This document shows, in pieces, positions 1 through 11,900 of a stretch of 64,000 bases of DNA. The stretch lies in assembly GCA_001466705.2 (NCBI GenBank), contig LATX02000233.1, positions 434,001 to 498,000 on the forward strand, read 5' to 3'. A model generated the notes under the pieces. The model made no database searches. It worked only from the letters and a program-made list of their open reading frames with translations, and was not told the origin of the DNA. This stretch comes from Moniliophthora roreri (Eukaryota > Basidiomycota > Agaricomycetes > Agaricales > Marasmiaceae). Position 1 is the stretch's first letter; the number at the start of each line of letters is the position of its first letter. A program made the position numbers and the translations under genes.

Positions 1-406
1 ATGAATTCCATCCTTCCCTTGGTATGCTCCACCACCGTGGCTTCAACCTTTACTCGTTCGGCAGGTATTGTCGGGTTCCCGCGTAAGGTGTACTCTCGTG
101 AGCCGAGTTCGTGTATTTCATCGAGAGCCAGGATGTCTCCGACCTGCACGTCGCGCAACCGTGGTATGGTGAGGATGTCTCGAGGTGCCAAAAGGTATTT
201 TCTACCGACGACTGAGGCGATGATGTATTGCGAAGGTTGAGAACGAATGAGGTTGAGAGCGGTTGCGGCTGAATCTGGGGCAACGTGGAGAGCTCTACAT
301 GCTGACCTACAAAGAGGCTGTACTAGAGAGCGAGAGAAAACATGAGGAAAACGTAAAAAAAGGACCTAGATATGAGCAACTTACTCTGTCTAAACAGACT
401 GGCCAT
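1..406 (-). CDS. Mitochondrial large-subunit ribosomal protein bL21m (5' part, runs off left edge)
   Basis: Structural component of the mitochondrial 54S ribosomal subunit, the bacterial L21 homologue. On the minus strand a 22-nt first exon (406-385, MASLFRQ plus one base) ends at a GTAAGT donor. A 62-nt intron (384-323) ends in CTAG, and the second exon runs from 322 to the window edge. The joined reading frame is an Arg-rich, acid-poor N-terminus (a mitochondrial presequence) followed by the L21 core: GRKYLLAPRDILTIPRL, then VGDILALDEIHELGSREY and VVEHTKGRME. The VVEHTKGR segment is typical of the family. The C-terminus (GHRQ region) is outside the window. Its start faces ATP1 196 bp away. 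The splice model is inferred from phase and sites; family assignment is confident. Confidence 0.87.
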
Positions 407-601
407 TGTTGGTGTAATAAAGGTAGCTGCCCGCCGTAAAAAAAAAGGGTAATTGCGCCCATGGGAGACCGGTTTGCGTGGGAGTATATCTCCAAATTTG
501 GAGAGTATAAACAAGAACAAATATCGGAGTGTTCAGGAATTTGTGACCTCGAGCTCGCTCAAATTCTTCAGCTTTCCTCTCTCTACACCCACCTCCCACT
601 C
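407..601. promoter_or_regulatory. Shared divergent promoter of bL21m and ATP1
   Basis: Only 195 bp separate the start codons of two divergent nuclear genes for mitochondrial proteins. The ATP1 side has a long pyrimidine-rich stretch (about 568-600) directly before the ATG, as is common at transcription starts of highly expressed fungal genes. No clear TATA box is seen on either side. Co-regulation is an inference from the arrangement. Confidence 0.55.
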
Positions 602-2726
602 ATGCATAGAATTGCACTCAGGAACTCAACCCGTGCTGTAGCTTTAAAGGTCTGTATGCCTTCTGTACTACTCATTACTTGGTTTATTCACGCTTTGCAA
701 TCCAGAACGGTGTCGCCCGTTCATATGCTACAGCAAAACCAGGTGCGCTTCTCTGCTTCATTGCTTATATAGTTTCCTTCTTACTGATGCGAATACTTCT
801 TCTGTACTTCCTCTCGAAAAAGCCGCCTCTGAGGTCTCCTCCATCCTCGAGTCCCGGATTGCAGGCACATCCGTCGGTGGAAATGTAGAGGAAACCGGTC
901 GTGTCCTGAGTCAGTGAACTTTCTCTCGCGTCATGCAAACTCGCTCAATAGCTCTCGAATAGGTGTTGGTGACGGTATTGGTCGTGTATGGGGTCTCAAA
1001 AACGTCCAAGGTTCGCACCACGTCAAATTTTCTCCGCGTGTTTCCGACCAACTTCTCTCCCTTTACAGCCGAAGAAATGGTGGAATTCTCCTCTGGTGTT
1101 CGTGGAATGTGTCTGAACTTGGAAGCCGACAACGTCGGTGTCTCCATCTTTGGTAACGATCGTCTCATCAAGGAGGGTGACACTGTCAAGCGTACCGGCC
1201 AAATCGTCGATGTACCCGTCGGCCCTGGCCTGCTCGGACGTGTTGTTGATGCCCTCGGTGATCCCATTGACGGCAAGGGTCCCATTGAAGCCGCTGAGCG
1301 TCGTCGCGCCTCCCTTAAGGCACCCGGCATTCTTCCCCGTCGTTCCGTCAACCAACCCATGATGACTGGTATCAAGCCTATTGACGCCATGGTTCCCATT
1401 GGTCGTGGTCAGCGTGAGCTGATTATTGGTGACCGTCAAACCGGAAAGACTGCCGTCGCTATTGACACCATTCTTAACCAGAAGAGGTGGAATGAGGGCA
1501 AGGACGAGTCCAAGAAGCTCTACTGTGTGTACGTTGCTGTCGGACAGAAGCGTTCCACTGTTGCCCAGCTCGTCAAGACCCTTGAGGAGAACGACGCCAT
1601 GAAGTACACCATCATCGTCGCTGCCACCGCTTCCGAGGCTGCTCCTCTCCAATACCTTGCTCCCTTCTCTGGTTGTGCTATGGGTGAATGGTTCCGTGAC
1701 AACGGCAAGCACGGTACGTCCAATCATTATGGCTATACATCACCACACGTTTTCTAACGTTTGAAATAGCCTTGATCATCTACGACGACTTGTCCAAACA
1801 GGCCGTCGCTTACCGTCAAATGTCCTTGCTTCTTCGTCGTCCCCCCGGTCGTGAGGCCTACCCTGGTGACGTCTTCTACCTCCACTCTCGTCTCCTCGAG
1901 CGTGCTGCCAAGATGAGCGACAAGTTCGGTGGAGGATCTCTCACTGCTCTGCCCATCATTGAGACCCAGGGTGGTGATGTGTCTGCCTACATTCCCACCA
2001 ACGTAAGTGACTTTTTCCCATCACATTCTTTCCTGACTCAAATTTTCCATCTATAGGTCATTTCCATCACTGACGGTCAAATCTTCTTGGAGGCTGAACT
2101 CTTCTTCCGTGGTGTCCGTCCCGCCATCAATGTCGGTCTCTCTGTCTCCCGTGTCGGTTCTGCTGCCCAAACGTGAGTTGTGCACTATTTGTTTATTGAC
2201 CGCTCTAACCCCGCATATGTTTAATAGCAAGATCATGAAGAAGTTTGCCGGTTCGCTCAAGCTCTACCTCGCCCAATACCGTGAAGTCGCTGCCTTCGCA
2301 CAATTCGGTTCTGATCTCGATGCTTCCACTCGCTTCCTCCTTTCCCGTGGTGCCCGTCTCACTGAACTCTTGAGTACGTATCCAGCAGTTGTCGACCTGC
2401 GCTTATACTGACACTCGATACAGAGCAAGGTCAATACCAACCCCTTGCTACTGAAGTTCAGGTCCCTATCATCTATGCCGGTGTCAACGGTCTTGTATGT
2501 CTTTCCTGTTACTCGCTACTATATACAGGGTACTGATGTTTTTTTCCTGTAGCTTGACTCCATCCCTGTCGACCAAATCACAAAATGGGAAGGTGAATTC
2601 CGTGCACACCTGACATCAACACAGCAACCCCTACTTGAGGAGATCTCTTCTGGTAACGTCACACCCGAGATGGAAGCTAAAATCAAGAAGGTCGTTGAGG
2701 ACCACGTCTCTACATTCACTTCCTAG
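602..2726 (+). CDS. ATP1: ATP synthase F1 subunit alpha, mitochondrial
   Basis: Non-catalytic nucleotide-binding alpha subunit of the F1 head of mitochondrial ATP synthase. Ten exons, all in phase: 602-649, 706-742, 823-909, 963-1010, 1069-1713, 1770-2002, 2057-2172, 2228-2373, 2424-2494, 2553-2726, giving 534 residues (yeast Atp1 is 545). The first ATG starts [12 protein letters not shown], a mitochondrial presequence; an earlier in-frame ATG at 461 would give an unlikely leader. Visible motifs are [15 protein letters not shown], the Walker [24 protein letters not shown], the [12 protein letters not shown] stretch and the alpha/beta signature [10 protein letters not shown]. High density of small introns at the 5' end is typical of basidiomycete housekeeping genes. 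Divergent from bL21m. Confidence 0.97.
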
Positions 2727-3001
2727 ATATGTTCCTGCTAATTAGATTACCATGAGACGTATAAGGAGGTTCAAAAATTAAGATTATTTTCTCTCGCTTT
2801 CTGAATGACAGGCTTAATTCCCACCTTGAATTGTCGTGAGTGAACCACGGAGAGAACAAATGTATTGACATTCTGTCCATCATAGGCGTGCGTCGAAACG
2901 TTTTCTGTAAGCGGCGCTACGGTGGTGGAGTATGCTTGAGAGAGTCATAACGAGCGTCATACATGTGATGGGCGATCTGGACTGACGTCACGCGTTATAC
3001 C

Positions 3002-3007
3002 TATAAA
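3002..3007 (+). promoter_or_regulatory. TATA box upstream of the Ish1/Msc1-like gene
   Basis: TATAAA lies 47 bp before the ATG at 3055, with a pyrimidine-rich transcript-start-like stretch between. TATA-containing promoters in fungi are often those of stress-responsive genes, which would fit an Ish1-type protein; that link is inference. Confidence 0.45.
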
Positions 3008-3054
3008 GTGCGTCTTACCTGCATTCAGACTCTCTGCTTCACCATAACCTCACC

Positions 3055-4703
3055 ATGCGTCCCACCATCTTACTTTCAGCACTGGTTCTAATAACACCAG
3101 GGGTTTCGGCTTCCTGGTTTGGCTCTGACGAGCCTTCCTACACATCCTGGAATACCGAACAGCTAAAGCAATGGCTTGCTGATCATCACATCACATCTCC
3201 CAAGTCCTCTCCCATCGACCAATTCACACATTCCCAGCTCGCTGAGCTCGTCAAGGCTAACTGGGACACCGCCACCGCCTGGACATATGACCAATACCAA
3301 AACACCCAAGAAGTCTTTGCCAACCTCCGCGACAACACCTTTGAAACGTGGGATGAATCTCGTCTCCGCGAGTTCCTCCTCGAGCAGGGTATTGTTGCAC
3401 CCAAAGGTCCTCGAGAAGAGCTTGTGCTTCTCGCCAAGAGTCGTTATAGGGCTTACACCGATGCTGCTAGCTCGTTCACCTCTTCTGCCAGCAGAGCTGC
3501 TAGTACTGCTGTTTACGGCGATGAAATGTATCAGGCTACACAGTCATTGTCCAGCATTGCTGCTCAGGCCACCAAGGAAGTACAGAGGGCTATGGATGAC
3601 TCGAAGGACTATGTCTACTCCACTTGGGACGACAACCAGCTCCGTTCGTATCTCGAGGAAAAGGGTGTCCTAAAGGCCAAGACGAAGAAGAAGAGAGAAG
3701 AGCTTTTGGTTATGATGTACGATGCCTATGCGAAGGTTGCTGATCCGGTTTGGCACGCTTGGAGTAACAGTTATATTGTGAGTCGTGGTTGCCTTGGGTT
3801 CCTTTTCTTTGTCTCTGACACCTTTTTCCGGTAGCATGAGTGGCTCGTGAGGCACAACATCCTTGATAGTCGTTCCACCGCCGAGAAGAAGCGTGATGAA
3901 TACCTTGACCTCATGGAAACCTACTACTATAATGTAAACGACCACGTCTGGGACACCTGGACCGACAGCCAGTTGCGCCAGTGGCTCATCGACCATGACG
4001 TCATCAAGAGCGATGCGCAGATCAAGAGGGAAAAGATGCTCAAGCTCGTCGAGTAAGTTTTTACATTTGCTCCCTTGCTTAGAGCATATTCTAATGTGGG
4101 GACTTGCAGGGACAACTATGCCAATGCAAAGGATACGTTTTGGGATGCTTGGACCGATTCTCAGATCCGCGCGTGGTTGATCGAGCACGGTTACTTGAAG
4201 TCAGATGTACAGGCCAAGAGAGATGAGCTAGTCAAACTAATGAATGACAAGTACACCGCTGCATCCGATCGTACTGCTGCCTATCTCACTTGGCCTGATG
4301 CTCGTCTTCGTGCATGGCTTCGTGAGAAGGGCTTCCCTGAGCAAAAATTGCCGAGGACTAGAGCTGGTTTATTGCGTGAGTATATCATCTCAGTCCTCTC
4401 TTGTCCTCAGTCTGACGGGTACTTGCAGAGGAGGTGCGAATTCGCTGGGTTCAGAGCCAGAACCGCGCCGAGGCGTTGTTCGCTTCCATTCGTGATATTG
4501 TAGAGAGCAGTGTCGAAGCCGCGGAGGAAAAAGTGGCTAGCATTTGGACTCTGTTGAGTGGCAATGCTGAAAAGGGATATCACGATGCAAAGGGCACCGC
4601 CGAAGAGAAATACCATAAAGGAAAGGGCAAGGCCGAGCGGGAGTATGAGGAAAAGAAGGGCAAGACGTACGAAAAGGCCGAAAAAGTGAAAGGGGAGCTA
4701 TAA
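3055..4703 (+). CDS. Ish1/Msc1-like secreted or ER/nuclear-envelope stress protein with seven Ish1 repeats
   Basis: Four exons (3055-3777, 3835-4052, 4110-4375, 4429-4703). The protein starts with a clear signal peptide (MRPTILLSALVLITPGVSA) and then carries about seven copies of an Ish1-type helical motif of the form W-x3-L-x2-WL-x-H/K-x-I/V: WNTEQLKQWL, WDESRLREFL, WDDNQLRSYL, WSNSYIHEWL, WTDSQLRQWL, WTDSQIRAWL and WPDARLRAWL. It ends in a highly charged Lys/Glu helix with repeated G-K/E-Y units. S. pombe Ish1 is a nuclear-envelope stress protein and yeast Msc1 affects meiotic sister-chromatid recombination; the family's molecular role is unclear. A TATA box sits in front. Family assignment is strong, localisation less certain. 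Confidence 0.88.
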
Positions 4704-5026
4704 TTTCCATTTACGAGAGGGACTTGCACGACACAATGCTTAAGGATTCTGATATATTGTATTATTGATTCTAGTCCCATGTACTTTGTAGTATCTTGCT
4801 CACTAGTCTACTCACCAAAAATCATTCTTGATATTCCTATATATATTTACTCTGGTGCCATCGAAATTCCGAGCGGTTTGAACCTCGTCGTCAGCAATTT
4901 TGACCGGCAATATCATCTTGTGAGCCTGAAAAGGAAGTGCCTGTGACAGTGTCAGGAGCTGTGTGGAACCATCAAACCGAAGTCGGGTTCGCCCAGCACT
5001 GCTAAGTTCCTTTTTTCCATTACACC

Positions 5027-8000
5027 ATGTCCAGTTATGACAAGGTCGTCAAACTGGCTTGCAAGCCCAAGCCAGCACCTCCAAAAGCCAAGGTGAGCAC
5101 ACCCTCTGATTCCGGCGGCGTAGCCTCACTATTTTTACCTAGTACCTTGACCCAATCATCGCCGCAACTTGGTCAGAAGATGGTGCTGTCCACGACGTCT
5201 GCAAAGCCCTGTCGCCGCGTTTCAGAGAACCCAATGCTGTCGTATGTTTACATCGAGTCTTCTCCCTTTTGACCATGTCCTGAATCACCTTTCAAGGTTG
5301 TCTTCAAAGCTCTGATCGTGCTGCATACAATGATTCGTAATGGTGCAACGGATAACGTCCTTTCGTATCTGTCATCGTCGGAAGTGCTTAGGTTGGGAAA
5401 CGTATCTGCTGGGAACTGGGATGGTGCGTTGGTTTTGCATCTATGATTCATGATATCCATCTCAACTTGTAACAGGTTATGCTGCTCCTCAAAACCTCCA
5501 AAATTATGCTTTATACCTCGACTCCCGAATTCGTGCATACCGTGATCTCAAACATGATGCTATTCGAGTACAGGCAGAGTCGAATCGAGACATGCGTAAC
5601 TCCGCTAATTTAGAGGAGGACAATGCTTACCGCGGCAGAGGCTCAATCACAAATAAGGAAAATACTCAAGGTCCCACTAGAAGCAAAACGATTATGGGAC
5701 GAAAGCTGAGGGTGATGACGGTGGAAAAAGGCTTGCTGAGAGAGACGAGAGCAGTACATAGGATGATTGACACCCTGGTCGAATGTCGAGTGCGTTTGTA
5801 CCTCTGCTTATGATTCCATACATGCTAATCCCCGTAATAGTTCTACCTTGATGATCTAGAAGACGAGCTAACGACAACTGCCCTACGGATGCTCGTGAAG
5901 GACCTTCTCATCCTTTTTCAGGCCGGAAACGAAGGTGTCATCAACGTACTCGGTATGCTTCCTATGATCTCAGTGCCACGTTCCCGACGCTGATCCCGGA
6001 ATCGAAGAGCATTACTTTGAGATGTCGCATGTTGATGCGGAGCAGGCTCTTGCTATTTACCGACATTTCTGTCAACAGACAGAGAAGGTGGTGGAATACC
6101 TAGGAGTCGCTAAAAAGCTGCAGAATCTCCTCAATGTCCCTATACCCAACCTGAAGCACGTAAGGCACCTCGTTATCTCTCGAGCAGTTCGGATCTAATT
6201 GTTCATCAGGCTCCGGTTTCCCTTGCAGGTGCTCTGGAAGAGTACTTAAGTGATCCCAATTTTGAGCAGAACAGGATAGAGTACAAGACGAATAAAGAGG
6301 CTTCAGAAAGAGCGATACGGAATGGAACAAAGAAGATTGCAAAGAAAGGTTCGTGATGTTCTTTCCTTTCCTTCGCTTCTCTCATCGCTCTACGAATGAA
6401 GCAGATTCTTCCCCAGCACCGCCGCTTCCCACCTCAACCTCTACGTCTGCCGCTTCTACCTCATCTGCAACTGCTTTAACGACCTCGACGACGGATGCCA
6501 ACAAGCAGAAGGAAGCTATTGACTTCTTCGCCACAATCGAGGAAGAGCAATCAAACATGTTCAATCCACAAACGAACAGGTACGTCTATTCAAAACCAAC
6601 AGAATTACAGCGAGCTAACCTCTATGTATGATCTTAGCCCCAACGTCGCATACTTCCAGCAGAATCAGGCCTCCAATCCTTTCACGCTTCGTCAAATGGC
6701 AACTGGGCAGCCATTTGGTGGAATGCAGCCTCAGGCAACAGGTTTCGTCATGCCACAACAGACCGGATTTCCAGGAGCCCCTAATCCATTCGGTATGCAG
6801 CCTCAGCAGCAGCAGCTACAGCTACCACAGCAAGCATCGCACCTTCGACCTCAACCAACTGCTGGTGGTCACCGGCCATTTTCTTCATTCTTGCCGCAAA
6901 ATAACGGTCTACAGCCGCAGCAAACCGGATTCTTGCAACCCCAGGCAACGGGTGCTAATCCATTTAGGCAGAGTATGATGATGCCTCAGACGACGGGCAT
7001 GGCAATGTTCGGCGGGATGCAGGGTGGCCAACAGCAATTGAGTCCGAGTCCGTTCCAGAACATGGCAGGCAATGCATTTGGCTCTACTCCAAATACCTTC
7101 TCATCTTTCGGACAAGGTCAAGGTCAAGGAATGCCGGCGATGGGCAATGTCGGTCAATCACAGCCACAGGGCCCAACAGCGTTCTCGCCGTCGCCTTCCA
7201 TCGGTTCAGGCATGACTCCCTTCTCACAGCAGACGCAAGCACAGAACTTGAATATGCCCGCACGACCTGCATCCACTCCTCTAACATCTTTCGGTGCTTC
7301 AAGCTCGTCTACCGGCCCCTCCCCACCTGTTGCTCAACCGGTAAAGACGCATCAGACTGGAACGAAAAATCCGTTTGGGCCTATCGCGACACCACCACCC
7401 CCTGTGCCGAAACAACCAACATTGATGGAATTGGCCATGGGCTTTGGCGGAAACGTGGGCGGCCAGCAGCAGCCGGCACCACCCCCGCAGCAGCAGCAGC
7501 AGCCAGCGGTTACGGGTGCTAACGGCTTCAATTTCGGCTCTTCCGCCCTTAATCCCGGTCGTACCGACATGTCTAGCGTTGCCTCCTCTTTCTCATTCAG
7601 TAAGAGCGAGCCAAATGGGACGACAAGCCCTTCGTCAACAACACCCGCATCCTCCGCTTTCTCGCTACTTAATTCACAGAACACCTCGACTACGACCACA
7701 GGATCGGTATCAGATTCCTTATTCACGTCGTCCACGCTTTCAACGCAACCCACGGGTGCATCGTCGCCTTCCATTTCGGTATCCTCGCCTTTAAAATCTC
7801 AAATGACAGGCTTCTCAGGCTTGAAACCGTTCAAGCCATCCTCGTCCTTCGGGGCATCGTTGATGGAATCGTTGCCACCTATTCCTGGTTCCGCCCCAAC
7901 ATCACCAGCGATAACTGGCGCGAACCCGCCCTCGAGCACCGGGTTACAACCAACTGGAATTGTGTCAACATTCTCTGGATCAGGATCCAGTGGACTAGGT

Positions 8001-8360
8001 GTTTTGAATGCACAACCTACGTCCAACTTCAGCAGTGGCTCGACATTGGGTCAGGGCCTACGTCCCCAGATGACGGGGTCTAACCCAGCTGCAAATCCTT
8101 TCCGTGCGTCTATGTTCAGCACCGGAAGTGGTAATACTCTTGGTGGTGGTTTGGATGCTGGATCCGCTTTCCCTAGCTCTGCCTCTTTTGGCAGTGGCAC
8201 GAGCTCAAACTTATTTGGCGGTTCGAGCGGATTATCGGGTCTGAACGGCGGTTCAGCTTCGTCGGCGGGAGGCAGTATGTTCGGCGGCTCTGCATTCGGC
8301 TCGTTCAACCACCAGCAGCAGCAGCAACAACAATACCAACAAAATACTTCTCTGATATAG
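5027..8360 (+). CDS. AP180/CALM-type clathrin assembly protein (Yap1801/Yap1802 family)
   Basis: Endocytic adaptor that binds PI(4,5)P2 and cargo with its ANTH domain and recruits clathrin and EH-domain proteins. Nine exons: 5027-5092, 5143-5241, 5297-5423, 5476-5789, 5841-5952, 6008-6159, 6210-6348, 6405-6579, 6638-8360, all in phase, 968 residues. The ANTH domain fills the first roughly 300 residues and includes KLACKPKPAPPKAKYLD (lipid-binding basic stretch) and HTMIRNGATDNVLSYL. The remaining two thirds are disordered, rich in Q, S, G, T and P, with five NPF motifs (EH-domain ligands) and eight [LVM]xxQxTG motifs, the phosphorylation site of Prk1/Ark1-type kinases. CAG/CAA runs encode the C-terminal glutamines. 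Assignment is secure. Confidence 0.95.
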
Positions 8361-8809
8361 TACATCATACACTAGCATTCATTTCATTTACATGTACGGC
8401 TGCAGCCGTTTACGCTCGTTTATAGGTCACGCTGATATCCTCCTTTGCTCCATTCGACTTTCTTTGTCCGAGTTGCTCGTTATCCAGACGTTCCTTAGCT
8501 TTTTCCTCGTATTATTATATCTTTCGGAACATGTTCAAGGTCACTGTAGTATTCTCCTTAGGTATTTAGAACAATTTGTGTGGTAATTCCTTAGTGCCTT
8601 TCAGGATTTGTTGACAAACAGAGAACAAAAGGCTCTTTCAATTTGAACGTTTTTAGCGACGTCACACTTCGCATTCCAGCGATTTCACCTTTCACCGCGA
8701 CTACCATCACGTCCGCTCACATCACTCATTCCAGTACCACTCACCACGTCGTACGTAGTCATCCTTTGCTCTAAAACCACTCCATATCTATCTTCAGCAT
8801 AGCAAAAAA
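8361..8809. other. Intergenic region, no gene seen
   Basis: 3' flank of the AP180 gene and 5' flank of the NASP gene. Pyrimidine-rich tracts around 8680-8790 probably mark the NASP promoter and transcript start. No conserved open frame or RNA was recognised. Confidence 0.6.
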
Positions 8810-10287
8810 ATGAGCGACCTTGCCAGCAAAGCTACCGACATAGTCCCGGACATGTCAGAAATGTCAGCAGAGACCGCCGTTGAATATGCAAAACGCGCCT
8901 ATGCCCTCAAAAAATACGAACAATCCGTGGAATATTACGCCAGAGCTTTAGAAGTCGTGTAAGTCGCGTCTCTTGTCAGGGACTTTGACGCGTCGTTGAC
9001 TATCTTGTGACAGGACTGAAGAACACGGCGAAAACGCTCCTCAAGTGGCGGACCTCTATTTCTCATACGGAAAAGCCCTTTTGGAGAACGCGATTGCCCA
9101 AAATTCAGTTTTGGGAAAGGAGCAACAGAAGGAGGATATTGAAGATGAGAACAAGGGTGCGTGACTCAAATTCGACCAACGATCCACAGCTCAAGTGGAT
9201 ATACAAAGCAGCTTCGACCTCAAAATCCTCAAATGGCCCCATACTCTCCTTCTCGGGGGATGCTGAAGACGTCGCAGAAGCAGATCCAGCAGTAGACCTT
9301 TTTGCACAAGCGGCACAGAACGTAGCTGAGGCCGATGCTGCAGAAGCTGCCGCTGCGGAAAACGAGGAAGAGGATGAAGACGCTGAGCCTGAAGACGATT
9401 TTAATGCTGCTTGGGAGGTCTTGGAGATGGCGCGGTCAATATACGAGAAACAAAAGAACGAAGCGAGCCAAGATGATCAAGAGTTATCTCTGAAACTAGC
9501 AGACACTTACATCGCCCTGGGCGATGTTTCTCTGGAAACAGGTGGGGATCTGCTCGTTTGCTCGATTGAGAGCGGGGTGATTTGACGAATGCTCATCCAC
9601 AGAAAAATTCGACCAAGCCATCAACGACTACCAATCGGCGCTTACCTTGAAGGAGAAAATCCTTCCCATCTTTTCTCGTCAAATCGCCGAAGCACACTAC
9701 AAGCTCTGCATTGTTCTCGACCTCACATCCGGCCGGCTTGCCGATGCTATCGTTCACGCAGGAAAGGCCCTCGAAAGTATTGAAAGCAGGCTCAGCGAAC
9801 TTCAACGTGTGAAGTCAAATCCCACACAGCAAAAGGAGACCAAAGCAGACGCTAAAGGAAAAGGCAAGGCTGTCTCGGAGCTAAAAGACGAGTCTATGCA
9901 GAACATGACTACGGCTCAAATCGAAGGGGAGATAAAAGAGCTCTCGGAGCTGAAGGATGATTTAGCGGTTAAGGTGAGGAATGTGCTTCTAATTTAATCA
10001 TCATTTTCTAACGGTTTTTGCAGGTTGAAGAGCTGAAGACATCACCCAATGATTCAGTCAAGGAGTCAGCACCCGCGTTAGCAGCCAAGGCTTTAGACAA
10101 AGAGCTGAATGCTTCCGGCCCTTCGTCATCTTCAGCACCATTGGTTGTCAACGATCTGACAAAAGTGGTGAGGAAGAAGAAAAACTCAGCTGCAGAGACT
10201 GAGTCGAATAAACGTAAAGCTCAGGATGACGGTGAGGGGTCTGGCTCAGAGAAGAAACCTAAGTTGGATGACGCGGAAAAGTCTTGA
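8810..10287 (+). CDS. NASP/Sim3/Hif1-type SHNi-TPR histone H3 chaperone
   Basis: Nuclear chaperone of the NASP family, which buffers soluble H3-H4 and in fission yeast (Sim3) escorts CENP-A. Five exons in phase (8810-8958, 9014-9156, 9212-9541, 9603-9973, 10024-10287), 418 residues. The first TPR half (YAKRAYALKKYEQSVEYYAR; then DLYFSYGKALLENA) is followed by the hallmark acidic insertion within the TPR array (ENEEEDEDAEPEDDF). The SHNi-TPR continues with LADTYIALGDVSLE, KFDQAINDYQSALTLKEKI and AEAHYKLCIVLDL. A basic NLS-like tail (NKRKAQ, EKKPK) ends the protein. The third exon start could be 9209 or 9212. Tail-to-tail with PRO2 (92 bp). Confidence 0.9.
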
Positions 10288-10379
10288 TGACGATTTCCTT
10301 TTCTCTCTGTTTTATACATATATCCAAACGTCTATTTTTATTAGTATCCATACATGCCTGCACCAGAAATCTCTCAATA

Positions 10380-11900
10380 TCAGAAGGGTACGGTCTGTGC
10401 ATCAATCCTCTTATGTCTGAATTGCTTCTTCCCGGTTCCAAACTCTCCGACAATATGTCCCTTTCCAAGTGTGCTCCTGAGCATGTACTTGTAGATCACT
10501 AAACCCTCCAAGCCAACCGGACCTCTGGCATGTATTCGGCCAGTACTAATGCCGACTTCAGTCCCGAACCCATACCTGAAGCCGTCAGCAAATCTGGTGC
10601 TCGCGTTCACAAAAGTACCGGCTGAATCTACGCCCCTGCAGAACGCAGACGCTGCTGTTTGTGATTCAGTTACGATGGTGTCGGTATGGTGGGACGAATG
10701 TGCATTGATGAATTGGACTGCAGCAGAGAGTGATGAGACGACGACGACGGAGATCGTAAGATCCAGATGTTCTGTGTTGTAGGACGAGGGCTCAGATGGG
10801 GAAACATGGGATGTGAAGTTGGCGTGAGGAGGTGTGAACTTTTGAAGGGCTTCGAGACTTTTAGAGTCGCAAAGGAGTTTTACATCTGCAGCCAGGAGCC
10901 CGTTTGCGACTGAAGGCCATATAGAGTCGACAACGCCCTCATGAAGGATGAGTGTTTCCGCTGCATTGCAGGCAGAGGGATAATCGGTCTGTGGTGAAAA
11001 GAATGAGACGTGTACATATGGAATCAGGTAAGGCGTACCTTTGAATCTATCACAACCCTGACTGCCTTTTCAAGCTCAGCCTCTTGGTCAATATAGACAT
11101 GGCACAACCCATCTGCGTGGCCCATGACCGGGATGCGGGTATTGTTTTGTATGTTGCGGACTAGACTGTTGCTTCCTCGAGGGATGACAAGATCAATATA
11201 TTGATCTAGTTCCAGCAGAGAAGAGACCTCTGCACGCGTTTGAACCGTCTGGACATATGTCGCTGGAAGCGAAGTTTTAGCCAAACCCTCTGATATGGCT
11301 TTGGAGAGTAGAGTCGTGGTTTGATTCGATTCCTTTCCGCCCTTGAGAATTGCAGCGTTACCTGCCTTCATCGTTAGTGAATATCTGAGAAGGATACACA
11401 TTGAACCGATACCTGACTTGATCGCTAATGAGGCGATATTGACTACTACTTCCGGTCTGGCTTCGAAGATGACGAGGAGGACTCCAATAGGACATGACAC
11501 CCGATATAGTTCGAGTCCGTCATCGAGTTGGGTTGCGTATGTGACGGTGCCCGTTGGATCGGGAAGATTGGCCACATCCAAGACGCCTTGCAGCATAGAA
11601 TCCCATTTATCACCCTTGTTCAAATCGAGCCGTTTGAGCATTGCTCCCGACATGCGCCCTGCATCTACCTCTTGTTTTGCTGCCTAAAGGTGATCAGATA
11701 CTGAACGGCCAGGATTTGACGCTAAATGAACCTACCGCCAAATCTTCTTCATTCGCTCGCAAAATCTCAGCCCTGTTGGCTGCCAGAGTGTTCCGTATTT
11801 CATGGAGTGCCTTCACGCGCTCTTCCACAGGTATTAGCTGTGATTCCTCAAAGGCTGTTTTTGCAGATTTTGCTATTTCGTGGGCGGTAGAGTTGGTCAT
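10380..11900 (-). CDS. PRO2: Gamma-glutamyl phosphate reductase (glutamate-5-semialdehyde dehydrogenase)
   Basis: Second step of proline synthesis: NADPH-dependent reduction of gamma-glutamyl phosphate to glutamate-5-semialdehyde. Four exons on the minus strand (11900-11736, 11683-11413, 11361-11039, 10988-10380), all in phase, 455 residues (yeast Pro2 is 456). Recognisable ProA segments are PIGVLLVIFEARPEVVVNIA, GNAAILKGGKES, the catalytic-cysteine region DYPSACNAAETL, NASTRFADGFRYGFG and GRIHARGPVGLEGL. Start chosen at MTNSTAHEIAK because it begins the family's N-terminal helix. Convergent with NASP and divergent from the CDC24-like gene (161 bp apart). Confidence 0.95.

Noticed and set aside
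1..240. Plus-strand open frame at the left edge
   Set aside because: It lies antisense to the clear bL21m exon; composition is that of a shadow frame.
461..601. Upstream in-frame ATG extending ATP1
   Set aside because: It would add a leader without presequence character; the ATG at 602 gives a typical mitochondrial targeting sequence and exact exon phase.
1023..1727. 234-codon minus-strand open frame opposite ATP1
   Set aside because: It mirrors the codon structure of a highly expressed gene and has low-complexity G/T/N content; no independent support.
7352..8368. Minus-strand open frames opposite the AP180 tail
   Set aside because: They result from CAG/CAA and Ser/Gly codon runs read in antisense (Cys/Trp and Pro-rich products).
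10259..10502. Short open frames between NASP and PRO2
   Set aside because: They overlap the convergent 3' ends and have no conserved features.
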